Assembly (NCBI RefSeq): GCF_028617075.1
Contig: NZ_JAQKGV010000006.1
Span: forward strand, 89,818-153,817
Length of the DNA: 64,000 nucleotides
Source of the DNA: Rubrobacter calidifluminis
GTDB lineage: Bacteria > Actinomycetota > Rubrobacteria > Rubrobacterales > Rubrobacteraceae
Reading direction: 5' to 3'
The notes under the pieces were generated by a model, which was given only the letters and a program-made list of their open reading frames with translations, was not told where the DNA came from and made no database searches. Shown here one piece after another: positions 31,714 through 39,612 of the stretch (positions are counted from its first letter, which is position 1; the number at the start of each line of letters is the position of its first letter). The position numbers were made by a program, and so were the translations under genes.

Positions 31714-32766
31714 GTGGAGGGTACAGGGAGAGTTGCCGGTGCATCCTGCGATAACGCCTGGGGTATATACTGCCGGGACAGCAGGCTGGACCGACGGGAG
31801 TTTGTGAGGTTGGGGACCGGGATGCTGATGGCTGGCATTCTATCGATGACCTCTTTCGGGTTTCTGGCCGACGGGGATGCCGAGGCCGGGGGCCTCAGCC
31901 CCCGCATAAAGCTCGGCGCCTTCACAGCGGGTCTGCCATGGGGCTTCGAAAACATCGATTCATACGCCGCTCTCACCGGGCACGCCCCCGCCATAATCCA
32001 CTGGTTCCAGGATTGGAAGATGGACTTCGACCCTTCCTACCTGGATCAGGCATCTTCGAGGGGCGCGATGCCGCTCATCACCTGGGAACCGTGGGATTGG
32101 GACGGGAGCGAGAAGAACCAGCCTCGCTATTCTCTGAGGCGCATACTTTCCGGTGCACACGACGCTTACATCATGAGCTGGGCGCGGGGAGCTGCGGCCT
32201 GGGGCAGGAGGTTCTACCTGCGCTTCGCGCCAGAGATGAATGGCGACTGGCGTCCCTGGAGTCCGGGGGTCAACGGTAACACCGCGCGCCAGTATGTGGA
32301 GGTCTGGAGAAAGCTCCACTCCATGTTCCGCCGCGCCGGTGCGACGAACGTACGCTGGGTGTGGTGTCCGATAGTACACTACGCGGGCTCCACGCCGTTC
32401 GAGAAGGTCTTCCCCGGCGACTCCTACGTCGACTGGATCGGGCTCGACGGCTACAACTGGGGCAGCCTGCACCCCTGGTCGGGATGGCAGAGCGCGGGTG
32501 AGATCTTCTCGTGCTCCTACCGGATGGCAGCCAGACTGAGCAGTAAACCCATCATGATCCCTGAGGTAGCCTCGACCGAGCTTGGCGGGAACAAGGCACG
32601 CTGGATTGAGAGGGCGCTTCTCGAGGAGATCCCATCGCGTTTCCCGAGGGTGAAGGCCATCGTGTGGTTCGACGCGGACAAGGAGACTGACTGGCGCGTG
32701 AACTCGTCCTCCGCCTCCCTGGAGGCCTGGCGTCGGGCCGCATCCAGCCCTCTTTACCGCCGTTAG
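31714..32766 (+). CDS. Tat-exported GH26-like glycoside hydrolase
   Basis: This 350-residue secreted enzyme has a twin-arginine motif DRREFVRLG at 26-34, followed by a hydrophobic stretch to about residue 50. The catalytic domain is GH26/clan GH-A-like, with proposed acid/base Glu174 in LRFAPEMNGDW and nucleophile Glu284 in MIPEVAST. LGAFTAGLP at the domain start and GLDGYNWG near 244 also fit. Relatives cleave beta-mannans, mixed-linkage glucans or bacterial exopolysaccharides. GTG 31714 has AGAGGAGG upstream. Control by c-di-GMP and position opposite a GT2 synthase suggest it trims or releases the polymer made there. Confidence 0.85.
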   Translation: MEGTGRVAGASCDNAWGIYCRDSRLDRREFVRLGTGMLMAGILSMTSFGFLADGDAEAGGLSPRIKLGAFTAGLPWGFENIDSYAALTGHAPAIIHWFQDWKMDFDPSYLDQASSRGAMPLITWEPWDWDGSEKNQPRYSLRRILSGAHDAYIMSWARGAAAWGRRFYLRFAPEMNGDWRPWSPGVNGNTARQYVEVWRKLHSMFRRAGATNVRWVWCPIVHYAGSTPFEKVFPGDSYVDWIGLDGYNWGSLHPWSGWQSAGEIFSCSYRMAARLSSKPIMIPEVASTELGGNKARWIERALLEEIPSRFPRVKAIVWFDADKETDWRVNSSSASLEAWRRAASSPLYRR

Positions 32767-32967
32767 ACCCCCTTGAAACCTGCCGCAGAGCACCCGATGG
32801 AGGGACCAGCGCTCCGGGAGGTTCGAGCCGGACCCTCGGGGAGCCGGACGGATGGCATCACCCGTGTCATCCGGATCTCTTGCCGGGGAGTGTTCGTCTA
32901 CTGCCAGGGCGCCGGCCAGCCCAGAAGATATCGATATCGTCGCATTGCGTTTGGCAGGGCAGCCCTT

Positions 32968-33150
32968 TCACACCCCTGCTTGCATGGGGCTGCTCTCTTC
33001 CATGTATATCCTCGCCAGGGTGTTGGCGAGCGGCTGTTCCTGGCCGGCGAGCTTCGGAGCCATCTCGGCCAGGAGCCCTCTCCCGTTCACCATCTCGTAG
33101 CAGAGATGGCGGGGCACTCCGAGGGCCTTCACGGGATGGTTGGTGTTCAC
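32968..33150 (-). CDS. Small hypothetical protein, 60 aa
   Basis: I do not recognise this protein. It reads as helical: GVPRHLCYEMVNGRGLLAEM, then LAGQEQPLANTLARIYMEES. Third codon positions are strongly G/C-biased through the frame, unlike the opposing frames, so coding is likely. The start is GTG 33150, with no clear ribosome site. It lies alone between the GH26-like gene and tRNA-Arg. The rest of 32767-33330 shows nothing recognisable. Confidence 0.4.
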   Translation of the reverse strand: MNTNHPVKALGVPRHLCYEMVNGRGLLAEMAPKLAGQEQPLANTLARIYMEESSPMQAGV

Positions 33151-33333
33151 CCCCGGCGGAACCGGCCATTCCCCGTGCGCCTCTCGACGAGTGCAACGGC
33201 GTACAGACCCCGGGTTGCTTTTCTGTCTCCTTGCTTCAGCTTCCCATCTTTCAGCAAAAACCGCCGGGTGAAGGAGGGGAAGCCCCGAGAGTTGCCCTGA
33301 AAAGCAAAGCGCACTGCAAATAGGGGATAGGAG

Positions 33334-33407
<74 letters not shown>

Positions 33408-33416
33408 ACGTCCCCA

Positions 33417-33445
33417 ATGATAACCTCCGATCCACAATTGCTCAA
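33417..33445 (-). promoter_or_regulatory. Promoter of tRNA-Arg
   Basis: On the minus strand TTGAGC (33445-33440), a 17-bp spacer and TATCAT (33422-33417) precede the tRNA by 9 nt. The near-consensus boxes and optimal spacing support it. Confidence 0.65.
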
Positions 33446-33501
33446 GGTGGGTGTTTCTTTGGGGAGGGGGTTGCGGGTATACTTGAGGGAGCGGTTGGAG
33501 G

Positions 33502-34230
33502 ATGGACGAAGGAGAGGGCTGCTCTAGTATCTTGGACGCCTCAGTTTTGTTGGTTATCGGCGATGATGAGGAGAGGCTGCGGTTGCGGCGGGCTCTTGCG
33601 GGTGAGGGCTGGAGGGTTCTTCCGGCCGGGAGCGGGGCGCAGGCGCGCCAGCTGGCCGAAAACCAGAGTTTCGACGTTGCGGTCGTGGACAACCGGCTCC
33701 CTGATGAGCGGGGCTTTCGCGTGATATCCGCGGTCCAGAAGCCCGGAGTGTCGACGGTGGCCCTGTTGCGGGACGAGGACACGATGGAGCGCATAGTCGG
33801 GATAGAGCTCGGCGCCGACTACTACATGCGCTCACCGGTGAACCCGAGGGAGCTGGTGGCGCGCGTCAAGCAGATCTTCCGCAAGCGGGAGCTGGCGAGC
33901 AGCATCTCGGAGATCTCCGGCCGGGTAAGGGTCGGAGATCTCGAGATCGATCCCGAGCGGGTGGAGGTGCGCAAGGGGGGCAGGGAGATCCTGCTCTCCC
34001 CCAGGGAGTTCAAGCTGCTGCACACGCTGGCGCAGAGTCCGGGGAGGGTTTTTCCGCGCGATGCTTTGCTGCGCCAGGTGTGGGGCGAGGACGAGTACAT
34101 AGACGAGCGCACGGTCAACGTCTACATCCAGAGGCTCAGAACCAAGCTCGGGGACAACCCGAACAACCCCAAGCTCATCGAGACCGTGCGCGGCTTCGGC
34201 TACCGCTTCATCTCCCCGCCTCCTTCCTGA
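33502..34230 (+). CDS. OmpR-type response regulator with degenerate receiver
   Basis: This 242-residue protein has a receiver-like domain (15-125) and an intact winged-helix DNA-binding domain (140-238) with RVFPRDALLRQVWGED and NVYIQRLRTKLG. The receiver keeps the acidic pair D21-D22 and a candidate phospho-Asp D63. It has Arg110 where the invariant Lys should be (MRSP instead of TKP), and the switch Thr/Ser position reads LLR. Such pseudo-receivers act without classical phosphorylation. No kinase is adjacent. It is followed 11 nt later by a phosphoribosyltransferase gene, so the two are probably co-transcribed. ATG 33502 is used. Confidence 0.88.
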   Translation: MDEGEGCSSILDASVLLVIGDDEERLRLRRALAGEGWRVLPAGSGAQARQLAENQSFDVAVVDNRLPDERGFRVISAVQKPGVSTVALLRDEDTMERIVGIELGADYYMRSPVNPRELVARVKQIFRKRELASSISEISGRVRVGDLEIDPERVEVRKGGREILLSPREFKLLHTLAQSPGRVFPRDALLRQVWGEDEYIDERTVNVYIQRLRTKLGDNPNNPKLIETVRGFGYRFISPPPS

Positions 34231-34241
34231 GGAGGATTCAT

Positions 34242-34877
34242 GTGATCAGGTTCCGCGACCGGTCAGAGGCGGGCCAGAGGCTCGCGGAGGCTCTGGAGGC
34301 GGAATACTCCGGGCGTGCGGATGTTGTGGTCCTCGGGCTTCCGCGGGGCGGGATCGTGGTGGCGGCGGAGATCTCCTGTCGGCTGGGAGTTCCGCTGGAC
34401 ATGGTCGCGGTACGCAAGCTCGGCGCCCCGATGCAACCGGAGCTCGCGATAGGAGCCGTCTCGGAGGGAGGGAAGGTGCTGCTCGACAGGGACCTCATCG
34501 AGCGCCTGCGGGTCCCCGAAGAGTACGTGGAGGGCGAGGTGAAGCGCCAGAGGCGTACCCTGGAGGAGAGGCTGAGGCTATATCGGGGGGGAAGGGAGCC
34601 AGTCCCCGTCGATGGGATGGTGTGCATCCTGGTCGACGACGGGCTCGCGACCGGGAGCACGGCGGCGGCGGCGGCCGCTTCTCTCCGAGAGAGGAACCCC
34701 GGGAAGATCGTCTTCGCGGTGCCGGTGGCGAGCGATCAGGGTTGCCTGAGGCTCAGGGGCATGGTGGACGAGATCGTCTGTCCTCAGGTGGTCCAGGATA
34801 TGGGGGCGGTGGGCTACTACTACGAGCGTTTCGACCCGGTGGAGGACGAGGAGGTGATTGAGCTCCTCTCCGGCTAG
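34242..34877 (+). CDS. Phosphoribosyltransferase family protein
   Basis: This 211-residue type I PRTase-fold protein has a PRPP-binding loop CILVDDGLATGSTAAAA at about 125-141 and an early PRGGIVVAAEI substrate-side loop. Such stand-alone proteins often replace or join dienelactone-hydrolase-fused enzymes, and their substrate is mostly unknown. GTG 34242 is chosen because GAGGAGG lies just upstream; the longer frame overlaps the regulator. Its end overlaps the convergent nucleotidyltransferase by 4 bp. Confidence 0.85.
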   Translation: MIRFRDRSEAGQRLAEALEAEYSGRADVVVLGLPRGGIVVAAEISCRLGVPLDMVAVRKLGAPMQPELAIGAVSEGGKVLLDRDLIERLRVPEEYVEGEVKRQRRTLEERLRLYRGGREPVPVDGMVCILVDDGLATGSTAAAAAASLRERNPGKIVFAVPVASDQGCLRLRGMVDEIVCPQVVQDMGAVGYYYERFDPVEDEEVIELLSG

Positions 34878-35908
34878 CGGGCCGCCCGGATCAGGGCGCC
34901 TCCCCGGATCGTCTCGCCCGGGCGCACGTCGTAGCTGTGCCCGACGATGCAGTCCTCGAGGTATGCTCCCTCGCCCACGCTCGAGCCCGGAAGCAGGATG
35001 CTGCTCTTTATCGTCGCGTTCGGACGGATCCAGCAGTCCGTACCCACGGTCACGTCCCCGGAGAGGGTGACGCCGCGTCCGATCACGGCGTCCTTGCCCA
35101 CGACCACGTAGCCCTCGAGCTTCGCCGTCGGGTGGATCTGGGCGTCCTCCCCGACCCAGAGGGTGCCGTTTATCTTCCTGCCCGGGATGTTCACCCGCAC
35201 CTTGCCCGAGAGCACGTCGTACTGAGCCTCCCGGTAGGCCTGCAGCGTCCCGATGTCCGACCAGTAGAAGTTGCCCTGGTAGCCGACGAACCTCTCCCTG
35301 GCCTCGAGCAGCTTGGGGAAGACGTCTTTCGCGAAGTCGTAGAAGGTATCCTCGGGGATGTAGTCCAGCACCTCGGGCTCGAAGACGTAGATGCCGGTGT
35401 TGGCCAGCGTGCTTATCGCCTCTTCGGGCTCAGGTTTCTCCTGGAAGCCCAGTATGTTGCCCTCCTCGTCGATCTCCACGACCCCGAACTCCGAGGTGTC
35501 GAAGACGCGCCTGAGCGCAATGGTGGCGAGCGCTCCCTTCTCGCGGTGGAAGGCGACGAGCTCCCCGAGGTCTATGTCGGTCAGGGCGTCCCCGGAGATC
35601 ACGATGAAGGTCTCCTCGAAGTGCTCCTCGAGGCGCTTGACGCCCCCCGCCGTACCGAGCAGCCTCTCCTCGCGCGAGAGGTGTATCTCCATGCCGTTTA
35701 TGCGCGAGTGCTCGCCGTAGGCCCTGAGCAGCTCGTCCGCCAGGTAGTGTACGTTCGCGTAGACCTCCTCAACGCCGTGGCGGGCCAGCAGGTCGAAGAT
35801 GTGCTCTATTATCGGGCGGTCCACGACCGGGGCCATCGGTTTGGGGGTCTCACCCGTGAGGGGGAACAGCCGGGTACCTTTGCCGGCAGCCAGCGCCATC
35901 GCCTTCAT
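34874..35908 (-). CDS. Sugar-1-phosphate nucleotidyltransferase (GDP-mannose pyrophosphorylase-like)
   Basis: This 344-residue protein has an N-terminal nucleotidyltransferase domain with the signature LAAGKGTRLFPLTGETPKPM, the metal Asp in ISGDALTDID and EKP in GFQEKPEPEE. A C-terminal left-handed beta-helix of hexapeptide repeats follows (about 250-340). It activates a hexose-1-phosphate to an NDP-sugar, probably GDP-mannose, for glycan or mannosylglycerate synthesis. ATG 35908. It is divergent from murB across 69 bp. Confidence 0.9.
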   Translation of the reverse strand: MKAMALAAGKGTRLFPLTGETPKPMAPVVDRPIIEHIFDLLARHGVEEVYANVHYLADELLRAYGEHSRINGMEIHLSREERLLGTAGGVKRLEEHFEETFIVISGDALTDIDLGELVAFHREKGALATIALRRVFDTSEFGVVEIDEEGNILGFQEKPEPEEAISTLANTGIYVFEPEVLDYIPEDTFYDFAKDVFPKLLEARERFVGYQGNFYWSDIGTLQAYREAQYDVLSGKVRVNIPGRKINGTLWVGEDAQIHPTAKLEGYVVVGKDAVIGRGVTLSGDVTVGTDCWIRPNATIKSSILLPGSSVGEGAYLEDCIVGHSYDVRPGETIRGGALIRAAR

Positions 35909-35964
35909 GTGTCGGGGCTCCTCTTGATCCTGACTCTAAACATGCAGTCTTTCATCGCGTGATC

Positions 35965-35970
35965 TAATAT
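35965..35970 (+). promoter_or_regulatory. -10 box giving a leaderless murB mRNA
   Basis: TAATAT ends 7 nt before GTG 35978, so transcription would start at or within a base or two of the start codon. No ribosome site precedes the gene. The same arrangement is seen before the HNH gene (61194) and the Nudix gene (44868). Confidence 0.5.
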
Positions 35971-35977
35971 TCCCTCC

Positions 35978-36880
35978 GTGCATAGCGGAACTTTACAACG
36001 GCTCTTCCCCGCGGCCAAGCTCGACGAGCCACTGAGCCGGTACACCGCCTGGAAGATAGGCGGACCGGCCGATGCCCTCCTCGAGCCGCGCAGCGTCGAG
36101 GAGTTCCTGGAGGCGCTCGAGAGGGCGCGCGAACACGGCATCCCGGTGACGGTCCTCGGCGGCGGCACGAACGTCCTGGTGCGCGACGGCGGCGTCCGGG
36201 GACTCGTCATCCGGCTCGCCAAGTCGCTCGGGCGCGTCGAGGTCGACGGGGACGGGGTCGTCGCCGAGGCCGGGGTCCTCTACCCCGTGCTGGCGAACAC
36301 GACGGCCGCGAGGGGTCTCGCGGGACTGGAGTTCGCGACCGGCATCCCCGGCACCGTGGGCGGGGCGGTCTTCATGAACGCCGGGGCCTACGGGGGTGAG
36401 ACGAAGGACGTGCTGGAGTGGGCGGAGGTCTACCGGCCGGGCGAGGGCGTGGTGCGGATGGACGCCCGCGAGCTCGACCTCTCCTACCGGCACAGCATCC
36501 TGCACGAGCATCCCGACTGGGCCGTGCTTCGGGCCCGCTACAGGCTGCGCGAGGGCGACCCGGAGGAGCTGCGCGGGAGGATAAAGAGCTTCAGGACCCA
36601 GCGGATGAACGGTTCGCCCAACAGGCCGAGCTGCGGCTCGACGTTCAAGCGCCCTCCGGGTGACTTCCCCGGTCGGGTCATCGAGGCGGCCGGGCTCAAG
36701 GGGACGCGCATAGGCCAGATAGAGGTCTCGCCCGTGCACGCGAACTACCTGGTCAACCACGGCGGAGGCTCCTCCGAAGACGCCCTGCGGCTCATCGAGC
36801 TCGTGCGCGAGACGGTGCGCGAGAGGCTCGGCATAGAGCTCGAGCAGGAGGTGCGCGTCATCGGGGAGCCCCCTTCTTAA
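35978..36880 (+). CDS. murB: UDP-N-acetylenolpyruvoylglucosamine reductase
   Basis: This 300-residue type II MurB has the FAD-binding start YTAWKIGGPADALLEP, GGGTNVLVRDGGVRGLVI, the FAD loop GIPGTVGGAVFMNAGAYG, the catalytic serine in SCGSTFKRP and a terminal Glu in ELEQEVRVIGE. It reduces UDP-GlcNAc-enolpyruvate to UDP-MurNAc for peptidoglycan. GTG 35978 seems to be read from a leaderless transcript. It is convergent with thiI, 5 bp apart. Confidence 0.95.
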   Translation: MHSGTLQRLFPAAKLDEPLSRYTAWKIGGPADALLEPRSVEEFLEALERAREHGIPVTVLGGGTNVLVRDGGVRGLVIRLAKSLGRVEVDGDGVVAEAGVLYPVLANTTAARGLAGLEFATGIPGTVGGAVFMNAGAYGGETKDVLEWAEVYRPGEGVVRMDARELDLSYRHSILHEHPDWAVLRARYRLREGDPEELRGRIKSFRTQRMNGSPNRPSCGSTFKRPPGDFPGRVIEAAGLKGTRIGQIEVSPVHANYLVNHGGGSSEDALRLIELVRETVRERLGIELEQEVRVIGEPPS

Positions 36881-36885
36881 GAGTC

Positions 36886-38385
36886 TCAGGAAGAGGCCGG
36901 CTGGCGCAGCCGGTCCACCCCACCCTGCAGGCTGTAGGCCCGGTAGCCGCGTTCGATCAGCTCGCGCGCCAGAAGTTCTGAGCGGCGGCCGCTGGCGCAC
37001 ACGAGCAGGTACCCGCGCGAGGGGTCGAGCCCGTCCAGCTCCTCCAGCGCGCGGGAGAAGGGGAGCCTGAGATCTCCCACCGGTTCTCCCTCCTCCGGCT
37101 CACGCACGTCGACCACCAGGGCTCCCTCCGGGACCTCCTCCACCACGTAGTCCGGGGCCTCTGAGGAAGGCTTCCAGCGCTTGAGACGCACCACGCGCCG
37201 GTTCTCGACCGCCCGGCGAAGCCAGGCATCGTCCACCTCCTGCCCGAGCTCGCCCTCCGCGGCCAGCACCTCGTCCGGGTTCGCCCGCGTCTCGACCGGC
37301 CCGGTCGCGATGGAGCAGTGCTCCTTGACCGCCGCGGAGACGTCGTGGGTGCCGATACGCCGGGCCTCGTCCATCGTCTCCTGCTTGTCCGAGCCGACGA
37401 GCGGCCTGAGGACGGGTATCCCGACGGTCTGCTCCGCGACCGCCAGGTTCCTCAGCGTCTGGGTGGAGACCTGCCCCAGGGACTCTCCGGTCACGAGCGC
37501 CTCGGAGCCCAGCTCCCGGGCCAGCATCTCCCCCGCCCGGTACATCGCGCGCTTGAGCAGGATCTGGCGCAGCCTGGGGTCGACGCGGCGCACCAGCGCC
37601 GAGACCACGGGCGCGAAGTCTACGACGTTGGCCCACATCTCACGCCCCGGCGACCACCCGAGCGCGAGCTCCTTCGCCACGGCGAGCGCCTGATCCACCT
37701 GGCCGCAGCCGCCCAGGTCGTAGACCACGAGGGCCACCCTGATCCCGCGACGCATCACCCGCCAGGTCGCGACGGGGGAGTCGAACCCGCCGGAGAACAG
37801 CGCCAGCGCCCTCCCGCCCGTGCCGAGCGGGAATCCACCCGGGCCCGGCGTCTCCTCGTCTATCACGAACGCCCTCCCCCGCGCCACCTCCAGGCGAACC
37901 TCGACCTCCGGTTCGTCGAGGTCCACGCCAGCCGAGAACGGGAGCAGCGCCGCACCGAGCTCGCGTCCGACGTCCTGGGAGGTGAACGGCGCCCGGCGCC
38001 GGCGCGCCCTCACGGCGAACTTCCGGCCGGCCACCCTCTCATGGAACATCGGCGCCACCTTCGCCACGAGATCTTCGAGCGAGGAATAGGGGACCTCGCA
38101 GACCTCCGCGACCGAGTAGACGCCATAAACCCTGACCAGCGTCCGACGGGCGGCCTGCAGGTCGTCCGGGTATATCCTCACCCGGCTCCACTCCGCCTCC
38201 ACGCGCGCCGCGACACCACGCTCAGCCAGCGCCGCCCGGATGTTGGAGACGAGCGCTCGCAGCAGTCTGCGGCGGGTGCGGGAGGACTTGGTGTAGAACT
38301 CGCCCCCCATGCGAACGAGCAACCCGGGCCGCATACGCCCTTCAGCCGTCGTTCCAGATTGTCCGGTCTCTCTCGTCCCGATCAT
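36886..38385 (-). CDS. thiI: tRNA 4-thiouridine synthase ThiI with C-terminal rhodanese domain
   Basis: This protein of about 499 residues has an N-terminal ferredoxin-like/THUMP region, the PP-loop ATP site LFSGGFDSPVA, the catalytic cysteine in EHCSIATGP, and a C-terminal rhodanese domain with active-site Cys in VCASGRRSE. ThiI thiolates U8 of tRNA and, in some bacteria, delivers sulfur for the thiazole of thiamine. ATG 38385 is used (AGAGGAG about 9 nt upstream); ATG 38334 (MRPGLLVRMG) is closer to the usual family start. A thiamine salvage operon lies 7 kb away, but no thiazole-making genes are present. Confidence 0.92.
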   Translation of the reverse strand: MIGTRETGQSGTTAEGRMRPGLLVRMGGEFYTKSSRTRRRLLRALVSNIRAALAERGVAARVEAEWSRVRIYPDDLQAARRTLVRVYGVYSVAEVCEVPYSSLEDLVAKVAPMFHERVAGRKFAVRARRRRAPFTSQDVGRELGAALLPFSAGVDLDEPEVEVRLEVARGRAFVIDEETPGPGGFPLGTGGRALALFSGGFDSPVATWRVMRRGIRVALVVYDLGGCGQVDQALAVAKELALGWSPGREMWANVVDFAPVVSALVRRVDPRLRQILLKRAMYRAGEMLARELGSEALVTGESLGQVSTQTLRNLAVAEQTVGIPVLRPLVGSDKQETMDEARRIGTHDVSAAVKEHCSIATGPVETRANPDEVLAAEGELGQEVDDAWLRRAVENRRVVRLKRWKPSSEAPDYVVEEVPEGALVVDVREPEEGEPVGDLRLPFSRALEELDGLDPSRGYLLVCASGRRSELLARELIERGYRAYSLQGGVDRLRQPASS

Positions 38386-38502
38386 CTCCGTCCGCTCCTC
38401 TTCGTGGCCTGGGTGATCAGAACCTTCCGCGCGGTCGCGGACCACGCCCGGCGGCCCGCGAGCCGAGAGTGTACCAGAGACCTCTTGTGGAGGATGACCC
38501 CT

Positions 38503-39069
38503 CTAGACCCGCTCTGAGGGCGTGCTCACTTTCTCCCGGAAGAGGTTCGGTATCTCTCCCAGGTCGGTGTGTCGGTCGCAGGCGTCGAGGAGCGCCTGCG
38601 AGGTGCACTGGGTGGCGCTTATGATCTCCACCCTTATGCCCCGTTCGCTCTGGAGGTACTCGACAGCCTCCAGGTAGTCGCCGTCGCCGGAGACCAGCAC
38701 GTAGGTGTCGGCATGGTCGGCGAGGCGCACCATGTCGATGACTATACCGATGTCCCAGTCTCCCTTGTGAGAGACGCTCCTCTCGCCCTCCGGCGTGAAC
38801 GACTCGTGCAGGATCAGGGGTTTAGATCGCACCTTGTAGCCGAAACGGTTGAGGTTGTAGACGAAAGAGCGGGCCGATGAGGAACCCCCGTCCTCGGGGT
38901 CTTGCTTCTCGACCAGATAGAAGGTGGCCCGGACCAGCTTCCTGCCGGCGGTAGCCGCTTCCAGCAGCCGGCCGTAGTCCAGGATGCCGCCGTAGTAGTT
39001 CTTTATCGAGTGGTAGAGGTTGGCCCCGTCTACGAAGACCGCAACGCGTTCTTTTCTCGTTTCATCCAT
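38503..39069 (-). CDS. NYN domain (LabA/DUF88) protein
   Basis: This 188-residue PIN-like NYN domain protein shows AVFVDGANLYHSIKNYYGG at the start with the catalytic-type Asp, then KGDWDIGIVIDMV and VLVSGDGDYLEAVEYL, supplying the acidic cluster of a metal-dependent RNase. NYN proteins process or degrade RNA. ATG 39069 is preferred over TTG 39078. It is divergent from the STAS gene across an AT-rich region with overlapping TATAAT-like boxes (39137-39142 on the plus strand). Confidence 0.9.
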   Translation of the reverse strand: MDETRKERVAVFVDGANLYHSIKNYYGGILDYGRLLEAATAGRKLVRATFYLVEKQDPEDGGSSSARSFVYNLNRFGYKVRSKPLILHESFTPEGERSVSHKGDWDIGIVIDMVRLADHADTYVLVSGDGDYLEAVEYLQSERGIRVEIISATQCTSQALLDACDRHTDLGEIPNLFREKVSTPSERV

Positions 39070-39190
39070 CGATACCAAATGTTACCAGAAAAAGCGACGA
39101 ACCCCGACCACACGGCCGCAGGAATTACCGAACTAATATAATATTTGCGGGCTTTTGGAGTATCGGAGAGTAGAGAGGCCAGAGGCTGGT

Positions 39191-39532
39191 ATGGACTTCG
39201 AGGTGACGCTGGACGAGCACGCTGCGGAATACTCCGTGATCGCGGTGCGGGGCGAGGTCGATCTTCACACGGCGCCAAAGCTCAAGTACGCCATAGAGCG
39301 TGGTGCCAACGGCGGCGTGCGCGCCATCGTCCTCGACATAAGCGGGGTGGAGTTCATGGATTCTACGGCTCTCTCTACCTTCATGCGGGTGCACGACAGC
39401 CTTAAGGAAAAGGGTGTGGCGCTACGGCTCGCCTCACCTTCCAGGGCAGTGGAGCGCATCTTCGAGGTGACTGGCTTCGGGGACTACTTCGAGGTCTATC
39501 CCTCACGCGAGGAGGCGATCTCCCGCAACTAG
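39191..39532 (+). CDS. STAS domain anti-sigma factor antagonist
   Basis: This 113-residue SpoIIAA/RsbV-like protein has VRGEVDLHTAPKLKYAIE, then IVLDISGVEFMDSTALSTF with the conserved phosphorylatable Ser/Thr after Asp, and a final helix with VERIFEVTGF. It would bind an anti-sigma kinase and free a sigma factor, possibly the sigma-B-like factor inferred for the stress operon. ATG 39191 is chosen over the upstream TTG 39155. No RsbW-like kinase is adjacent. Confidence 0.9.
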   Translation: MDFEVTLDEHAAEYSVIAVRGEVDLHTAPKLKYAIERGANGGVRAIVLDISGVEFMDSTALSTFMRVHDSLKEKGVALRLASPSRAVERIFEVTGFGDYFEVYPSREEAISRN

Positions 39533-39612
39533 CCGCACCTTCCGGGACTTTCATCGCCGGGTTCTGGACGCGTCCTGCAGGCGTACTACAATCTCACGGA
39601 CTCACCTATATC

